From the NCBI GenBank assembly GCA_052324925.1, contig JBQPRE010000002.1: 64,000 nt of DNA; one strand, given 5' to 3'. The position numbers and the translations under genes were made by a program. Source of the DNA: Flavimobilis sp052324925. Its GTDB lineage: Bacteria; Actinomycetota; Actinomycetes; Actinomycetales; Cellulomonadaceae. The notes under the pieces were generated by a model. It saw nothing but the letters and a program-made list of their open reading frames with translations, was not told the DNA's origin and searched no databases. Numbering within the stretch: position 1 is the first letter of the stretch; the number at the start of each line of letters is the position of its first letter. Shown here one piece after another: positions 52,712-60,894 of this stretch.

Positions 52712-54178
52712 TCAGCTCCCTGACGAGCTCGGCCCGCCGTCGGCTCCGCCGTCGCCGTCCCCGTCGTCCGTCGTGCGCTCGCCCTCGGCCTCGGCGAGGA
52801 ACTCCTCGATCGCCCGGTCGACGTCTGCGAACTCGGCGTTCGCGCTCGCCCGGCGCCCCGCAAAGCCCGCCGGGTCGTCGAGGTCCTCGGCCGTCGGCAG
52901 GAGGTCCGGGTGGTCCCAGACCGCGTCGCGGACCTCGTTCCCGGACTGCTCGGCGATGAGCCGCCACAGCGCGGCAGCCTCGCGGGAGCGTCGCGGACGC
53001 AGCTCGAGCCCCACGATCGTCGCGAACGTCTGCTCGGCAGGACCTCCTGCGGCGCGGCGCCGGCGCAGCATCTCGCGCAACGGCATGGCGTGCGGCAGGT
53101 GGGGGAGCGCTGCCGCCGTCGCGACCTCATCGACCCACCCTTCGACGAGCGCCAGCGTCGTCTCGAGCCGGTCGAGCGTGGAACGCTGCTCCTCGGTCTG
53201 GCCGATGCCGAAGAAGCCGCCCCCGGCGAGGGCCGAACGCAGCTGCTCGGGGTCGCCCGGGTCGACGTCCCGGACCGCCTCGTCGAGAGCGTCGACATCG
53301 ATCGTGATGCCGCGCGCGTAGGCGTCGATGAGGCCGAGGAGGTGCCCGCGCAGCCACGGCACGTGCGTGAAGAGACGTGCGTGTGCCGTCTCGCGGAGCG
53401 CGAGGTAGAGCCGCACCTCCTCGAGAGGGGCGTCGAGGCCCTCGGCGAACGCCTCGACATTCGCGGGCAGCAGTGCGCTCATCGGCTCGGTGACGAGGGG
53501 GACGCCGATGTCGGTGAGGCCGAAGACCTCGCGAGAGAACGTGCCCGCAGCCTGCCCGATCTGCATGCCGAACATGGCTGAGCCCAGGCGTTCGAGCAGC
53601 TTCGACGGGTCCGCGAGGGCGCCGGGCGGAAGGACCGCAGCCATGCCGGGCGGCAGCATGTCAGACATGTCCTCGGGCAGCCGCTCACCGAGCACGCCCG
53701 TGAGCGCGGCGACAAGGTTCGTCGCGACGGGCGCAGCGAGACGTGACCACGCGGGCAACGTCTGCTCGACCCACTCCGAACGGCTCCAGACGTGACGCGT
53801 CCCGCCTGCGGGCGCAAGGTCGGTCGCGATGTCGAGCCAGAGGTCCGCCACGCCGAAGGCGTCGAGCGCGGCACGGCGGTGCGCCTCGCTCACGCTCGGG
53901 TCGCCGCCCGTGACGGCGACCTGCCGGGCGACGTCGTGCGCAACGTCGCGGTTGACCGGCCCCGACCCCATCGACAGGAGCGACCGCACCTGCCCGAGGA
54001 CCTGGTCCATGAGCCGTGGGTCGTCGGTGATCCCGGCTGCTGCGTTGAGCGCGTCGACGTCCATGCCGCGGGCCCGCAGCTGCGCGATCGCCTCGTCAGC
54101 GTCGGCTCCGAAGACGGAGCGCAGCAGACGCTCCCAGGGCTCCTCCTGAGGGGACTCGCCAGAGAAGTGCTCCGTCAT
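52712..54178 (-). CDS. DUF2342 protein, zinc-metalloprotease-like, 488 aa
   Basis: The protein belongs to the actinobacterial DUF2342/putative hydrolase family. Typical segments are a helical N terminus, FGMQIGQAAGTFSREVFGLTDIGVPL, VEAFAEGLDAPLEEVRLYLALRETAHARLFTHVPWL and ILRRRRAAGGPAEQTF-like C-terminal sequence. In this family the helix RETAHARLF replaces an HEXXH-like zinc site; the first His of that motif is Arg here. Proteolysis is therefore uncertain. GGGAG lies before the ATG at 54178. The last 40 residues are acidic. Confidence 0.85.
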   Translation of the reverse strand: MTEHFSGESPQEEPWERLLRSVFGADADEAIAQLRARGMDVDALNAAAGITDDPRLMDQVLGQVRSLLSMGSGPVNRDVAHDVARQVAVTGGDPSVSEAHRRAALDAFGVADLWLDIATDLAPAGGTRHVWSRSEWVEQTLPAWSRLAAPVATNLVAALTGVLGERLPEDMSDMLPPGMAAVLPPGALADPSKLLERLGSAMFGMQIGQAAGTFSREVFGLTDIGVPLVTEPMSALLPANVEAFAEGLDAPLEEVRLYLALRETAHARLFTHVPWLRGHLLGLIDAYARGITIDVDALDEAVRDVDPGDPEQLRSALAGGGFFGIGQTEEQRSTLDRLETTLALVEGWVDEVATAAALPHLPHAMPLREMLRRRRAAGGPAEQTFATIVGLELRPRRSREAAALWRLIAEQSGNEVRDAVWDHPDLLPTAEDLDDPAGFAGRRASANAEFADVDRAIEEFLAEAEGERTTDDGDGDGGADGGPSSSGS

Positions 54179-54273
54179 TGGTGTCTCCCGGTGCAGGTGT
54201 ACGTGCGCCCGGGCGACCGGACGTGGGAACATCCACGGTAGCCGTCGCTGCGGCGGGAGAGAGGGGTGGAGGC

Positions 54274-55245
54274 ATGTCTGAAGGGCAGGTTCGCTCACGG
54301 CGCACCGTGCTGCGCGGCCGTGGGCCTGTCGTCGACACCCTCGCGCGGATCCTCGAGGCCGAGGCTGACGCTCCCGTCCTGGGCGATGTCGACGTCGTCG
54401 TCGTGGTCGACGGGGGCGCCTTCGACCCTATGCCGCCGGCTCGTGTGGGGGCCTGGCTCGAGGAGCACGACGCACAGATCGCGCGGGAGGTGGCCGAGTT
54501 TCGTCCCGGCTCGGTTCACCGCGTCGTCGTCGTCTCGTCGGCAACCGTGCTCGGAACGCTCGCCGAGGGTGGCGCCCACACGGACGACGCCGTGCCGGAG
54601 AACGGGATCGAGGGAACGGCCGCGATGACGGCGGCGCTCGAGGGCCATGTCGTCGACGCGGCCAATGCGCTCGGTATCCCCGTGACGGTCGTGCGCGCGG
54701 CGCCCGTCGTCGGGCCCGGGATCGACACGATGATCACGCGGCACTTCGAGATGCCCTGGCTCCTCACGCTTCGCGGGATCGACCGGGAGTGGCAGTTCTT
54801 GCACGTCGACGACCTGGCGACCGCGGTGCGCACGGTCCTCGACCACGACCTCGGGGGCACGATCGTCGTCGGGACGCCCGAGCCTCTCTCGGTGCGCGAG
54901 GTGGTTGCGGCGTCAGGGATGCGCCGCGTCGACCTGCCCGCGCAGACCGCGTTCGGCATCGCCGAACGTCTCCACCGCGCGGGCTTGCTGCCCGCGTCGG
55001 CAGCCGACCTCTCGCTCGTCGTGCACTCGTGGACCGTGGCGCCCGAGCGCCTGCTCGCGCTCGGCTGGGAGCCGAGCCGGACGAACGACGACTGTCTGGG
55101 CGAGCTGCTCGTCGGGGTGCAGGGTCGCACGGCCCTCGTCGGGCGACGCGTCCAGGGCCGCGACGCGGCCGCGTTCGGTGCGGTCGGGGCCGCCGTCGCG
55201 TTCCTCGGAACCGCAGCCGTCATGCGTCAGGTGCGTCGTCGGTGA
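54274..55245 (+). CDS. NAD-dependent epimerase/dehydratase-like (SDR) protein, 323 aa
   Basis: The fold resembles SDR extended enzymes: VVVVSSATVLGTLAEGG (Ser of the active site), PVTVVRAAPVVGPGIDTM and a HVDDLATAV segment. The N-terminal glycine-rich nucleotide motif is weak, starting TVLRGRGPVVDTLARIL, and the YxxxK dyad is not seen, so a non-catalytic or altered role is possible. GGAGG precedes the ATG. The C terminus may have one hydrophobic helix (GAVGAAVAFLGTAAVM). Confidence 0.8.
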   Translation: MSEGQVRSRRTVLRGRGPVVDTLARILEAEADAPVLGDVDVVVVVDGGAFDPMPPARVGAWLEEHDAQIAREVAEFRPGSVHRVVVVSSATVLGTLAEGGAHTDDAVPENGIEGTAAMTAALEGHVVDAANALGIPVTVVRAAPVVGPGIDTMITRHFEMPWLLTLRGIDREWQFLHVDDLATAVRTVLDHDLGGTIVVGTPEPLSVREVVAASGMRRVDLPAQTAFGIAERLHRAGLLPASAADLSLVVHSWTVAPERLLALGWEPSRTNDDCLGELLVGVQGRTALVGRRVQGRDAAAFGAVGAAVAFLGTAAVMRQVRRR

Positions 55246-55291
55246 GACGCGGCGACGCGAGACCTGGGCGCGATCGCGCCGCTCCTGCGCG

Positions 55292-56461
55292 ATGATGGAC
55301 GACGTGCCTCACGACGTCCCACCGCACCAGCCTGCCGACGCCTCCGTCGGGCCCGACGCGCCCGTCGGGCTCCGGGACGACGAATGGCGCCAGGTGCCGC
55401 TCATGACCCGCCGGGTCCTCACGCAGACGATCGCGCTCGTCACGGCGGCGCTCGCGCTCGCAGGGCTCGTCGCCATCCCGACGGGATATGTCGTGCGCCT
55501 GCCGGGGCCGACCTTCGACACGCTGGGGTCGGACGGGACGGAGGTCATCGAGGTGACCGGGGCGGAGACCTTCCCGTCGACCGGGCAGCTGCGATTCACG
55601 ACCGTCTCGGCGCTCGGCAACCGTGAGGCATCCGTTCCCGTCGCGCGGCTCGTGCGCGCATGGTTCGACCCGGACGAGGGTGTCTACCCGGTCGAGGGGC
55701 TCTTCCCCGAGGGCACGACGACCGAGCAGACCGAGCAGCAAGGGCTCGCCGAGATGGTGACGAGCCAGGAGTCGGCGACCGTTGCCGCGCTGCGCGCGCT
55801 CGGCGAGCCGGTCATCGAGACCCTCACCGTGGTCGAGGCCGACCCCGCGATGAAGGCACACGGGATCGTGCAGCCGGACGACGTTCTGCTCGCGCTCGAC
55901 GGAACTGCGCTCGAGTCCTTCGAACAGCTTGCGACGCTCCTCGACGCGATCGAGCCCGGGACGACGGTCACGGTGCGTGTCGAACGCGACGGCACGCCGA
56001 CGGACCTCGAGGTCGTGACGTCCCCCGGGCCGCTCGACCCGCACAACCCGGTCGAGCGGTCGTACCTGGGCGTGAGCGTGGATCGGACCTTCGAGACGAC
56101 GCCCCAGGTCTCCATGCACATCGACGAGGTGGGCGGCCCGAGCGCCGGCCTCATGTTTGCCCTGGGCATCATGGACAAGCTCACGCCGGTCGACGAGACC
56201 GGTGGCACCATCATCGCGGGCACGGGAACGATGGGCACCGACGGGGTGGTCGGTCCGATCGGCGGCATCACCTACAAGATGCGGGGCGCGCGCGACGCAG
56301 GCGCGGCGTGGTTCCTCGCGCCCTCGACCAATTGCGCCGAGGTCGTCGGGCACGTTCCGGACGGCATGCGTGCCGTGTCCGTCACGACCCTCGACGACGC
56401 GTACGACGCGGTCGTCGCGATCGGCGAGGGCCGCGGCGCGACGCTCGCGACCTGCTCGTAG
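55292..56461 (+). CDS. Membrane-anchored PDZ and Lon-like (S16) protease, 389 aa
   Basis: One membrane helix (about 45-65; TQTIALVTAALALAGLVAIP) anchors an extracytoplasmic PDZ domain (about 185-265; IVQPDDVLLALDGTALES) and a C-terminal Lon-type protease domain. The Ser-Lys dyad is visible: Ser in DEVGGPSAGLMFALG and Lys in GGITYKMRGARDAGA. Mycobacterial Rv3194c has this design. Tandem ATGs (55292, 55295) could start it. The substrate is unknown. Confidence 0.92.
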   Translation: MMDDVPHDVPPHQPADASVGPDAPVGLRDDEWRQVPLMTRRVLTQTIALVTAALALAGLVAIPTGYVVRLPGPTFDTLGSDGTEVIEVTGAETFPSTGQLRFTTVSALGNREASVPVARLVRAWFDPDEGVYPVEGLFPEGTTTEQTEQQGLAEMVTSQESATVAALRALGEPVIETLTVVEADPAMKAHGIVQPDDVLLALDGTALESFEQLATLLDAIEPGTTVTVRVERDGTPTDLEVVTSPGPLDPHNPVERSYLGVSVDRTFETTPQVSMHIDEVGGPSAGLMFALGIMDKLTPVDETGGTIIAGTGTMGTDGVVGPIGGITYKMRGARDAGAAWFLAPSTNCAEVVGHVPDGMRAVSVTTLDDAYDAVVAIGEGRGATLATCS

Positions 56462-56488
56462 GAAGTCGCAGGAACGCGTCCCGCGCCC

Positions 56489-56584
56489 GCGTCGTGACGA
56501 CGGGACGCGCCCGCGCTGTGACGACGGGACGCGCCCGCGTCGTGACGACGGGACGCGCCCGCGCTGTGACGACGGGACGCGCCC
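56489..56584. repeat. 24-bp tandem repeat, four units, between convergent stops
   Basis: Four exact-length units alternate GCGTCGTGACGACGGGACGC... and GCGCTGTGACGACG... forms. Each has the palindrome CGTCGTGACGACG or a variant, so the array can fold into stems and may stop transcription from both sides. Confidence 0.85.
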
Positions 56585-56587
56585 GCG

Positions 56588-57148
56588 TCAGTCGTCGAAC
56601 GTCGCGTTGAGCGCGGCGATGAGACCGGGTACGAGGTCGGGGCCGAGCGCGACCTGCGTCGGGTCGTCGTTGCGACGCGTGCGGATGGCGCACCACGTCG
56701 GGCCCGCACGCATGACGGCAACCGCCAGGCGGACGTCCTCGCGCTCGGGGTGCTGGGCCAGGTAGTCGAGCGCCTCGTCCGGGTCCGACGGCATCCCCAC
56801 CTCGGCCTCGGGCGGCACGATGACGCGCTCGACGACGAGCGCCGCGCCGTGGACGGTCGACGGCCACGCGAGCGAGCCCAGCAGCTCTTCGAGCGTGTCG
56901 GCGGGAGGCAACCCCTCCTGCTCGATCGAGAGCATCGCGAACTCGTTGGCCTCGACCTGGCCGGGGAGCTCGGGCATCTCGTGAGCGAGCTCGGGGGAGG
57001 ATGCGAGCGCCTCCTTCGTACGGATGATCGCGAAGACTCGTGGCGGTCCGTCCCAGCCGCCGCGAGCGACGTGCTGCTCGATCTCACGAATCGTCTCGGA
57101 CAGCGTCAGTTCCTCGAGCGTGTGCTCGGGTGCTCCCTCGGTGGTCAT
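56588..57148 (-). CDS. PPA1309 family protein, 186 aa
   Basis: The protein matches the PPA1309 family of actinobacteria: ETIREIEQHVARGGWDGPPRVFAIIRT, ANEFAMLSIEQEGLPP, LAWPSTVHGAALVVERVIVP and GPDLVPGLIAALNATF. The family has no assigned function. CAGACT lies six bases before the ATG, the position of a leaderless -10. It diverges from the UPF0182 gene by 111 bp. Confidence 0.87.
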   Translation of the reverse strand: MTTEGAPEHTLEELTLSETIREIEQHVARGGWDGPPRVFAIIRTKEALASSPELAHEMPELPGQVEANEFAMLSIEQEGLPPADTLEELLGSLAWPSTVHGAALVVERVIVPPEAEVGMPSDPDEALDYLAQHPEREDVRLAVAVMRAGPTWCAIRTRRNDDPTQVALGPDLVPGLIAALNATFDD

Positions 57149-57259
57149 CGTTCCAGTCTGCCGGACGCTGCCGCCCGCTGCCGAACCGGGGGTGGGAACC
57201 TCCTCGGACCCTGGGGCGTTGGCCCCATGAGAACGTCTCTCTCGAAGAAGGTAGAACCC

Positions 57260-60200
57260 GTGGCATTCACACGCCCTCCAGCACGCCCTCGTCCTGCCGC
57301 GCCGGGTGAGCGGCGCAAGCTCTCTCCGCTCGGCGTCACGATCGGGGTGCTCGCCGCGATCGTTGCTGTCGTGGTCCTCGCGGCGCGCTTCTGGACGGAG
57401 GTGCTCTGGTTCAAGGGGCTCGGCTTCGAGCGTGTGCTGCTCACCGAGTGGGGCATGCGCGCGGGACTCTTCGTCGTCGGGTTCCTCGTCATGGGCGTCG
57501 CGGTCGGCGTCAACCTTCACCTCGCATGGCGCAACCGGCCCGTCTACGCGCCCTCGACGCCTGAGCAGGCGACCCTCGACCAGTACCGCGAGGCTGTCGA
57601 GCCGCTGCGCCGTGTCGTGACGTTCGGTGCGCCTGCCCTGCTCGGTCTCTTTGCCGGGGGCGCGCTCTCGGCCCGGTGGGAGATGGTCCTGCTGTGGATC
57701 AACGGCCAGGACTTCGGCGTCGCCGACCCTGAGCATGGCCTTGACGTCTCGTTCTACACGTTCACGCTGCCGGGCCTGCGCATGGTCGTCTCGACGCTCC
57801 TCGCGATCGTCGTCGTCAGCCTCATCGGTGCGGCCGCGATGCACTACCTCTACGGCGGCATCCGTCTCGGAAGCGTCACCGCGGGAGAGTCGCGCACGAC
57901 GCGCTCCGCGCGCGTGCACCTCTCAGTCCTCGCCGCGATCGTCATGCTCCTGCTCGCCGCGAACTACTGGCTCGACCGCTACGCGATCCTCCTGAGCTCG
58001 GCCGGCGGCGTCACTGACGCGCCCTACACCGGTGCGACGTACTCGGACGTCCACGCCGTCATCCCTGCGCGCGCGATCCTCGCGGGCGTGGCGATCATCG
58101 TGGCGATCCTCTTCCTCATCACCGCGGTGCGCGGCAGCTGGAAGCTCCCGGCGATCGGCGTCGGCCTCATGATCGTCTCCGCGGTCGCGATAGGTGCTCT
58201 CTACCCGGCGTTCGTCGAGCGATTCCAGGTGCGCCCCAACGCGCAGGAGCTCGAATCGGAGTACATCCAACGGAACATCGATGCGACGCGTACGGCGTTC
58301 GGGATCGACAAGGTTGAGGTCACGGACTACGACGCCAAGACGACGGCGACCGCGGGCGCGCTGCGCGAGGACTCCGAGACCGCGGCCTCGATCCGTCTGC
58401 TCGACCCGGCGATCGTCTCGCCGACGTTCACGCAGCTGCAGCAGAACCGTCAGTACTACGCGTTCTCGCGCTCGCTCCAGGTCGACCGTTACGAGATCGA
58501 CGGCGAGAAGCGCGACACCGTTATCGCGGTGCGCGAGCTCAACCAGGCCGGGCTCGGCGAGGCTCAGCGCAACTGGGTCAACGACCACACGGTGTACACG
58601 CACGGCTTCGGTGTCGTGGCTGCCTACGGCAACGCGGTCAGCAAGGACGGCCAGCCGTCGTTCTTCGAGGGTGGCATCCCGTCGGTCGGTGAGCTCGGCG
58701 AGTACGAGCCCCGCATCTACTTCGGCCAGAACTCGCCGACGTACTCGATCGTGGGCGCGCCCGAGGGGCGTGGCAACTGGGAGCTCGACTACCCCGACAA
58801 CGACGAGGGCCAGGTCATGACGACCTTCCCGACGGGGAGCGTCGACGCTGGTCCCACGATCGGCAACGCCGTCAGCAAGCTGCTGTTCGCGGTGCGGTTC
58901 GGTGACGAGCAGATTCTCTTCTCCGACCGCGTGACCTCGGAGTCGCAGATCCTCTACGATCGCGACCCGCGTGAGCGTGTGCAGAAGATCGCTCCGTACC
59001 TCACGCTCGACTCGCGTGTGTACCCGGCGGTCGTCGACGGGCGCGTCAAGTGGATCGTCGACGGCTACACGACGAGCGCTGACTACCCCTACGCGACCCA
59101 GCAGCAGCTCGAGGCCATGACGGACGACACCGCCGCGCGCAACAACCTCGTGGCCGAGGTCGCGCCGCAGACCGTCAACTACATCCGTAACTCGGTCAAG
59201 GCGACGGTCGACGCGTTCGACGGCAGCGTCACGCTGTATGCGTGGGACACCGAGGACCCGGTTCTCAAGACGTGGCAGAAGATCTTCCCTGCCTCGTTCA
59301 CTCCCGTGAGCGAGATCTCGGGTGACCTCATGAGCCACATCCGGTACCCGGAGGACTTCTTCAAGGTCCAGCGCTCGCTGCTTGCCCGTTACCACGTCAC
59401 GGAGTCCGCGGCGTTCTTCTCGAGCGCCGACTTCTGGCAGACACCGTTCGAGCCGACGTCGTCGTCCGAGACGAATGCGCCTCTGCAGCCGCCGTACTAC
59501 CTCACGCTGCAGATGCCCGGTCAGGACGTCCCGTCGTTCTCGCTCATGTCGACCTTCATCCCCGGCGGTGCCACAACAGGGCAGCGTCAGGTGCTCACGG
59601 GCTACCTTGCCGCTGATGCGGAGGCAGGCAACAAGGCGGGAACGATCGGTGAGGGCTACGGCAAGCTGCGGCTGCTCACCCTGCCGAAGGACAATGCGGT
59701 TCCGGCGCCGGGCAACGTCCAGAACAACTTCGACACGGACGCGAGGATCGCCGACGCGATCACGGGTCTGCGCGTCGGTAACGCGACGGTCGTCTCGGGC
59801 AACCTCCTCACCCTGCCGGTCGGCGGCGGTCTGCTCTACGTCCAGCCCGTGTATGTGCAGTCGAGCTCGGGCACGAAGATCCCGCTCATGCGTAAGGTCC
59901 TCGTCTCCTTCGGTGACCAGGTCGGGCTGGGCAACACGCTCGGGCAGGCGCTCGACGACGTGTTCGGGGGGAACTCTGGTGCGGAGACGGACGAGGATCC
60001 GGGGCCGACGGCTCCGACGACCCCGCCCGTGACGGACCCGACGACCCCGCCTGCGGATCCCACGACTCCGTCGGAGCCGACGACGGAGCCAGCCGACCCG
60101 GCGACGCCGCCGGCGCCGGGGACGCCGGCCGAGCAGCTCGCGACGGCGCTCGCCGACGCGGAGAAGGCGATCAACGCTGCGGACACCGCGCTCAAGGCGG

Positions 60201-60286
60201 GTGACTTCGCGGCGTACGGCGAGGCGCAGAAGTCGCTCGAGGATGCGATCGCTCGCGCGATCGCGGCGCAGGGCTCCGGCAGCTGA
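57260..60286 (+). CDS. UPF0182 family membrane protein, 1008 aa
   Basis: This is a large membrane protein with about seven helices in the first 320 residues (for example GVTIGVLAAIVAVVVLAARFWTE), followed by a long extracytoplasmic domain (about 325-900) with WVNDHTVYTHGFGVVAAYGN, PRIYFGQNSPTYSIVG and YPEDFFKVQRSLLARYHV, the conserved UPF0182 core. The C-terminal tail is Thr/Pro/Ala-rich (TTPPADPTTPS) and ends in a helix. GTG 57260 is preceded by AAGAAGG; an ATG at 57227 would add 11 residues. The molecular function is unknown. Confidence 0.92.
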   Translation: MAFTRPPARPRPAAPGERRKLSPLGVTIGVLAAIVAVVVLAARFWTEVLWFKGLGFERVLLTEWGMRAGLFVVGFLVMGVAVGVNLHLAWRNRPVYAPSTPEQATLDQYREAVEPLRRVVTFGAPALLGLFAGGALSARWEMVLLWINGQDFGVADPEHGLDVSFYTFTLPGLRMVVSTLLAIVVVSLIGAAAMHYLYGGIRLGSVTAGESRTTRSARVHLSVLAAIVMLLLAANYWLDRYAILLSSAGGVTDAPYTGATYSDVHAVIPARAILAGVAIIVAILFLITAVRGSWKLPAIGVGLMIVSAVAIGALYPAFVERFQVRPNAQELESEYIQRNIDATRTAFGIDKVEVTDYDAKTTATAGALREDSETAASIRLLDPAIVSPTFTQLQQNRQYYAFSRSLQVDRYEIDGEKRDTVIAVRELNQAGLGEAQRNWVNDHTVYTHGFGVVAAYGNAVSKDGQPSFFEGGIPSVGELGEYEPRIYFGQNSPTYSIVGAPEGRGNWELDYPDNDEGQVMTTFPTGSVDAGPTIGNAVSKLLFAVRFGDEQILFSDRVTSESQILYDRDPRERVQKIAPYLTLDSRVYPAVVDGRVKWIVDGYTTSADYPYATQQQLEAMTDDTAARNNLVAEVAPQTVNYIRNSVKATVDAFDGSVTLYAWDTEDPVLKTWQKIFPASFTPVSEISGDLMSHIRYPEDFFKVQRSLLARYHVTESAAFFSSADFWQTPFEPTSSSETNAPLQPPYYLTLQMPGQDVPSFSLMSTFIPGGATTGQRQVLTGYLAADAEAGNKAGTIGEGYGKLRLLTLPKDNAVPAPGNVQNNFDTDARIADAITGLRVGNATVVSGNLLTLPVGGGLLYVQPVYVQSSSGTKIPLMRKVLVSFGDQVGLGNTLGQALDDVFGGNSGAETDEDPGPTAPTTPPVTDPTTPPADPTTPSEPTTEPADPATPPAPGTPAEQLATALADAEKAINAADTALKAGDFAAYGEAQKSLEDAIARAIAAQGSGS

Positions 60287-60299
60287 CGCCACGGGTGTG

Positions 60300-60341
60300 C
60301 GGCTGAGGGCGGGCGACCACATGGTCGCCCGCCCTCAGCCG
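60300..60341 (+). terminator. Terminator after the UPF0182 gene
   Basis: Arms of 20 perfectly complementary bases (60300-60319, 60322-60341) around a 2-base centre. Confidence 0.9.
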
Positions 60342-60422
60342 TCTCCGCGACGCCCGTACGCTCCGCGCCCGCTGATCGTCTGCGCCGGAGGTGCCGGGTG
60401 CCGGGCGTCACAGCACCTCGAT

Positions 60423-60451
60423 TTGGCGTGGCGGCCGCCGTGTCGTAAGGT
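60423..60451 (+). promoter_or_regulatory. Promoter of the initiator tRNA gene
   Basis: TTGGCG (60423-60428), a 17-bp spacer and TAAGGT (60446-60451) place the transcript start about 5 nt before the tRNA. Confidence 0.7.
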
Positions 60452-60462
60452 TAAGACATCGC

Positions 60463-60536
60463 CGCGGGGTGGAGCAGCTCGGTAGCTCGCTGGGCTCATA
60501 ACCCAGAGGTCGCAGGTTCAAATCCTGTCCCCGCTA
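60463..60536 (+). tRNA. Initiator tRNA-Met (CAU)
   Basis: A complete cloverleaf is visible: acceptor CGCGGGG, D arm with AGCTCGGTAGCTC, anticodon stem TGGG with CAT at 60497-60499, and T arm GGTTCAAATCC. The three G-C pairs of the anticodon stem (GGG/CCC) and the unpaired C1-U72 mark it as initiator. The genomic 3' end reads CGA after the discriminator A, so CCA must be added enzymatically. Confidence 0.96.
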
Positions 60537-60543
60537 CGAATGA

Positions 60544-60585
60544 AACGGCCCTTGGTCTGCGGAAACGCACACCAAGGGCCGTTTC
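60544..60585 (+). terminator. Terminator after tRNA-Met
   Basis: AAACGGCCCTTGGT pairs perfectly with ACCAAGGGCCGTTT (14 bp) and is followed by CCCTTTG. Confidence 0.9.
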
Positions 60586-60768
60586 CCTTTGCCCGTGTGG
60601 CGCGACCGAGCTCGCGCCCAAGCCCTGAGGCCTGTCTCCGGTCGCCGGGGTGGGCCCGCGTCGGCTCGGGGGCGGGGGACTTCAGTGCTTCCGGGGGTTG
60701 CCCTCGTCACACGGTGTTGTCGCGAGTCGAGCTGCCTATGGGCTGGACGGACGGGGGAGGTCTGGGCG

Positions 60769-60790
60769 TAGGATCGAAACGTTACGATCC
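60769..60790 (+). promoter_or_regulatory. -10 TAGGAT overlapping a 20-bp palindromic operator
   Basis: GGATCG-A-AACGTT-A-CGATCC (60771-60790) is a palindrome except for one central A/A pair. TAGGAT at 60769-60774 overlaps its left arm. It lies 105 bp before the MATE gene. A TetR-family gene follows that exporter, so it is the best candidate for the TetR operator. Confidence 0.55.
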
Positions 60791-60894
60791 ACGGCGCCCC
60801 CGGCTCTCGACCAGCCTGGCTCCGCACGTGCGGGCGACCACTGACGGCCGCTCCACACCTCGCCCCCGCACGTCCTGCTCACCGGAGTTCTGCC

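Noticed and set aside
56489..56584. CRISPR or transposon ends
   Set aside because: Units are contiguous, and there is no transposase or target duplication.
57923..60322. 799-codon minus-strand ORF opposite UPF0182
   Set aside because: Antisense shadow with charged low-complexity sequence; UPF0182 motifs on the plus strand are clear.
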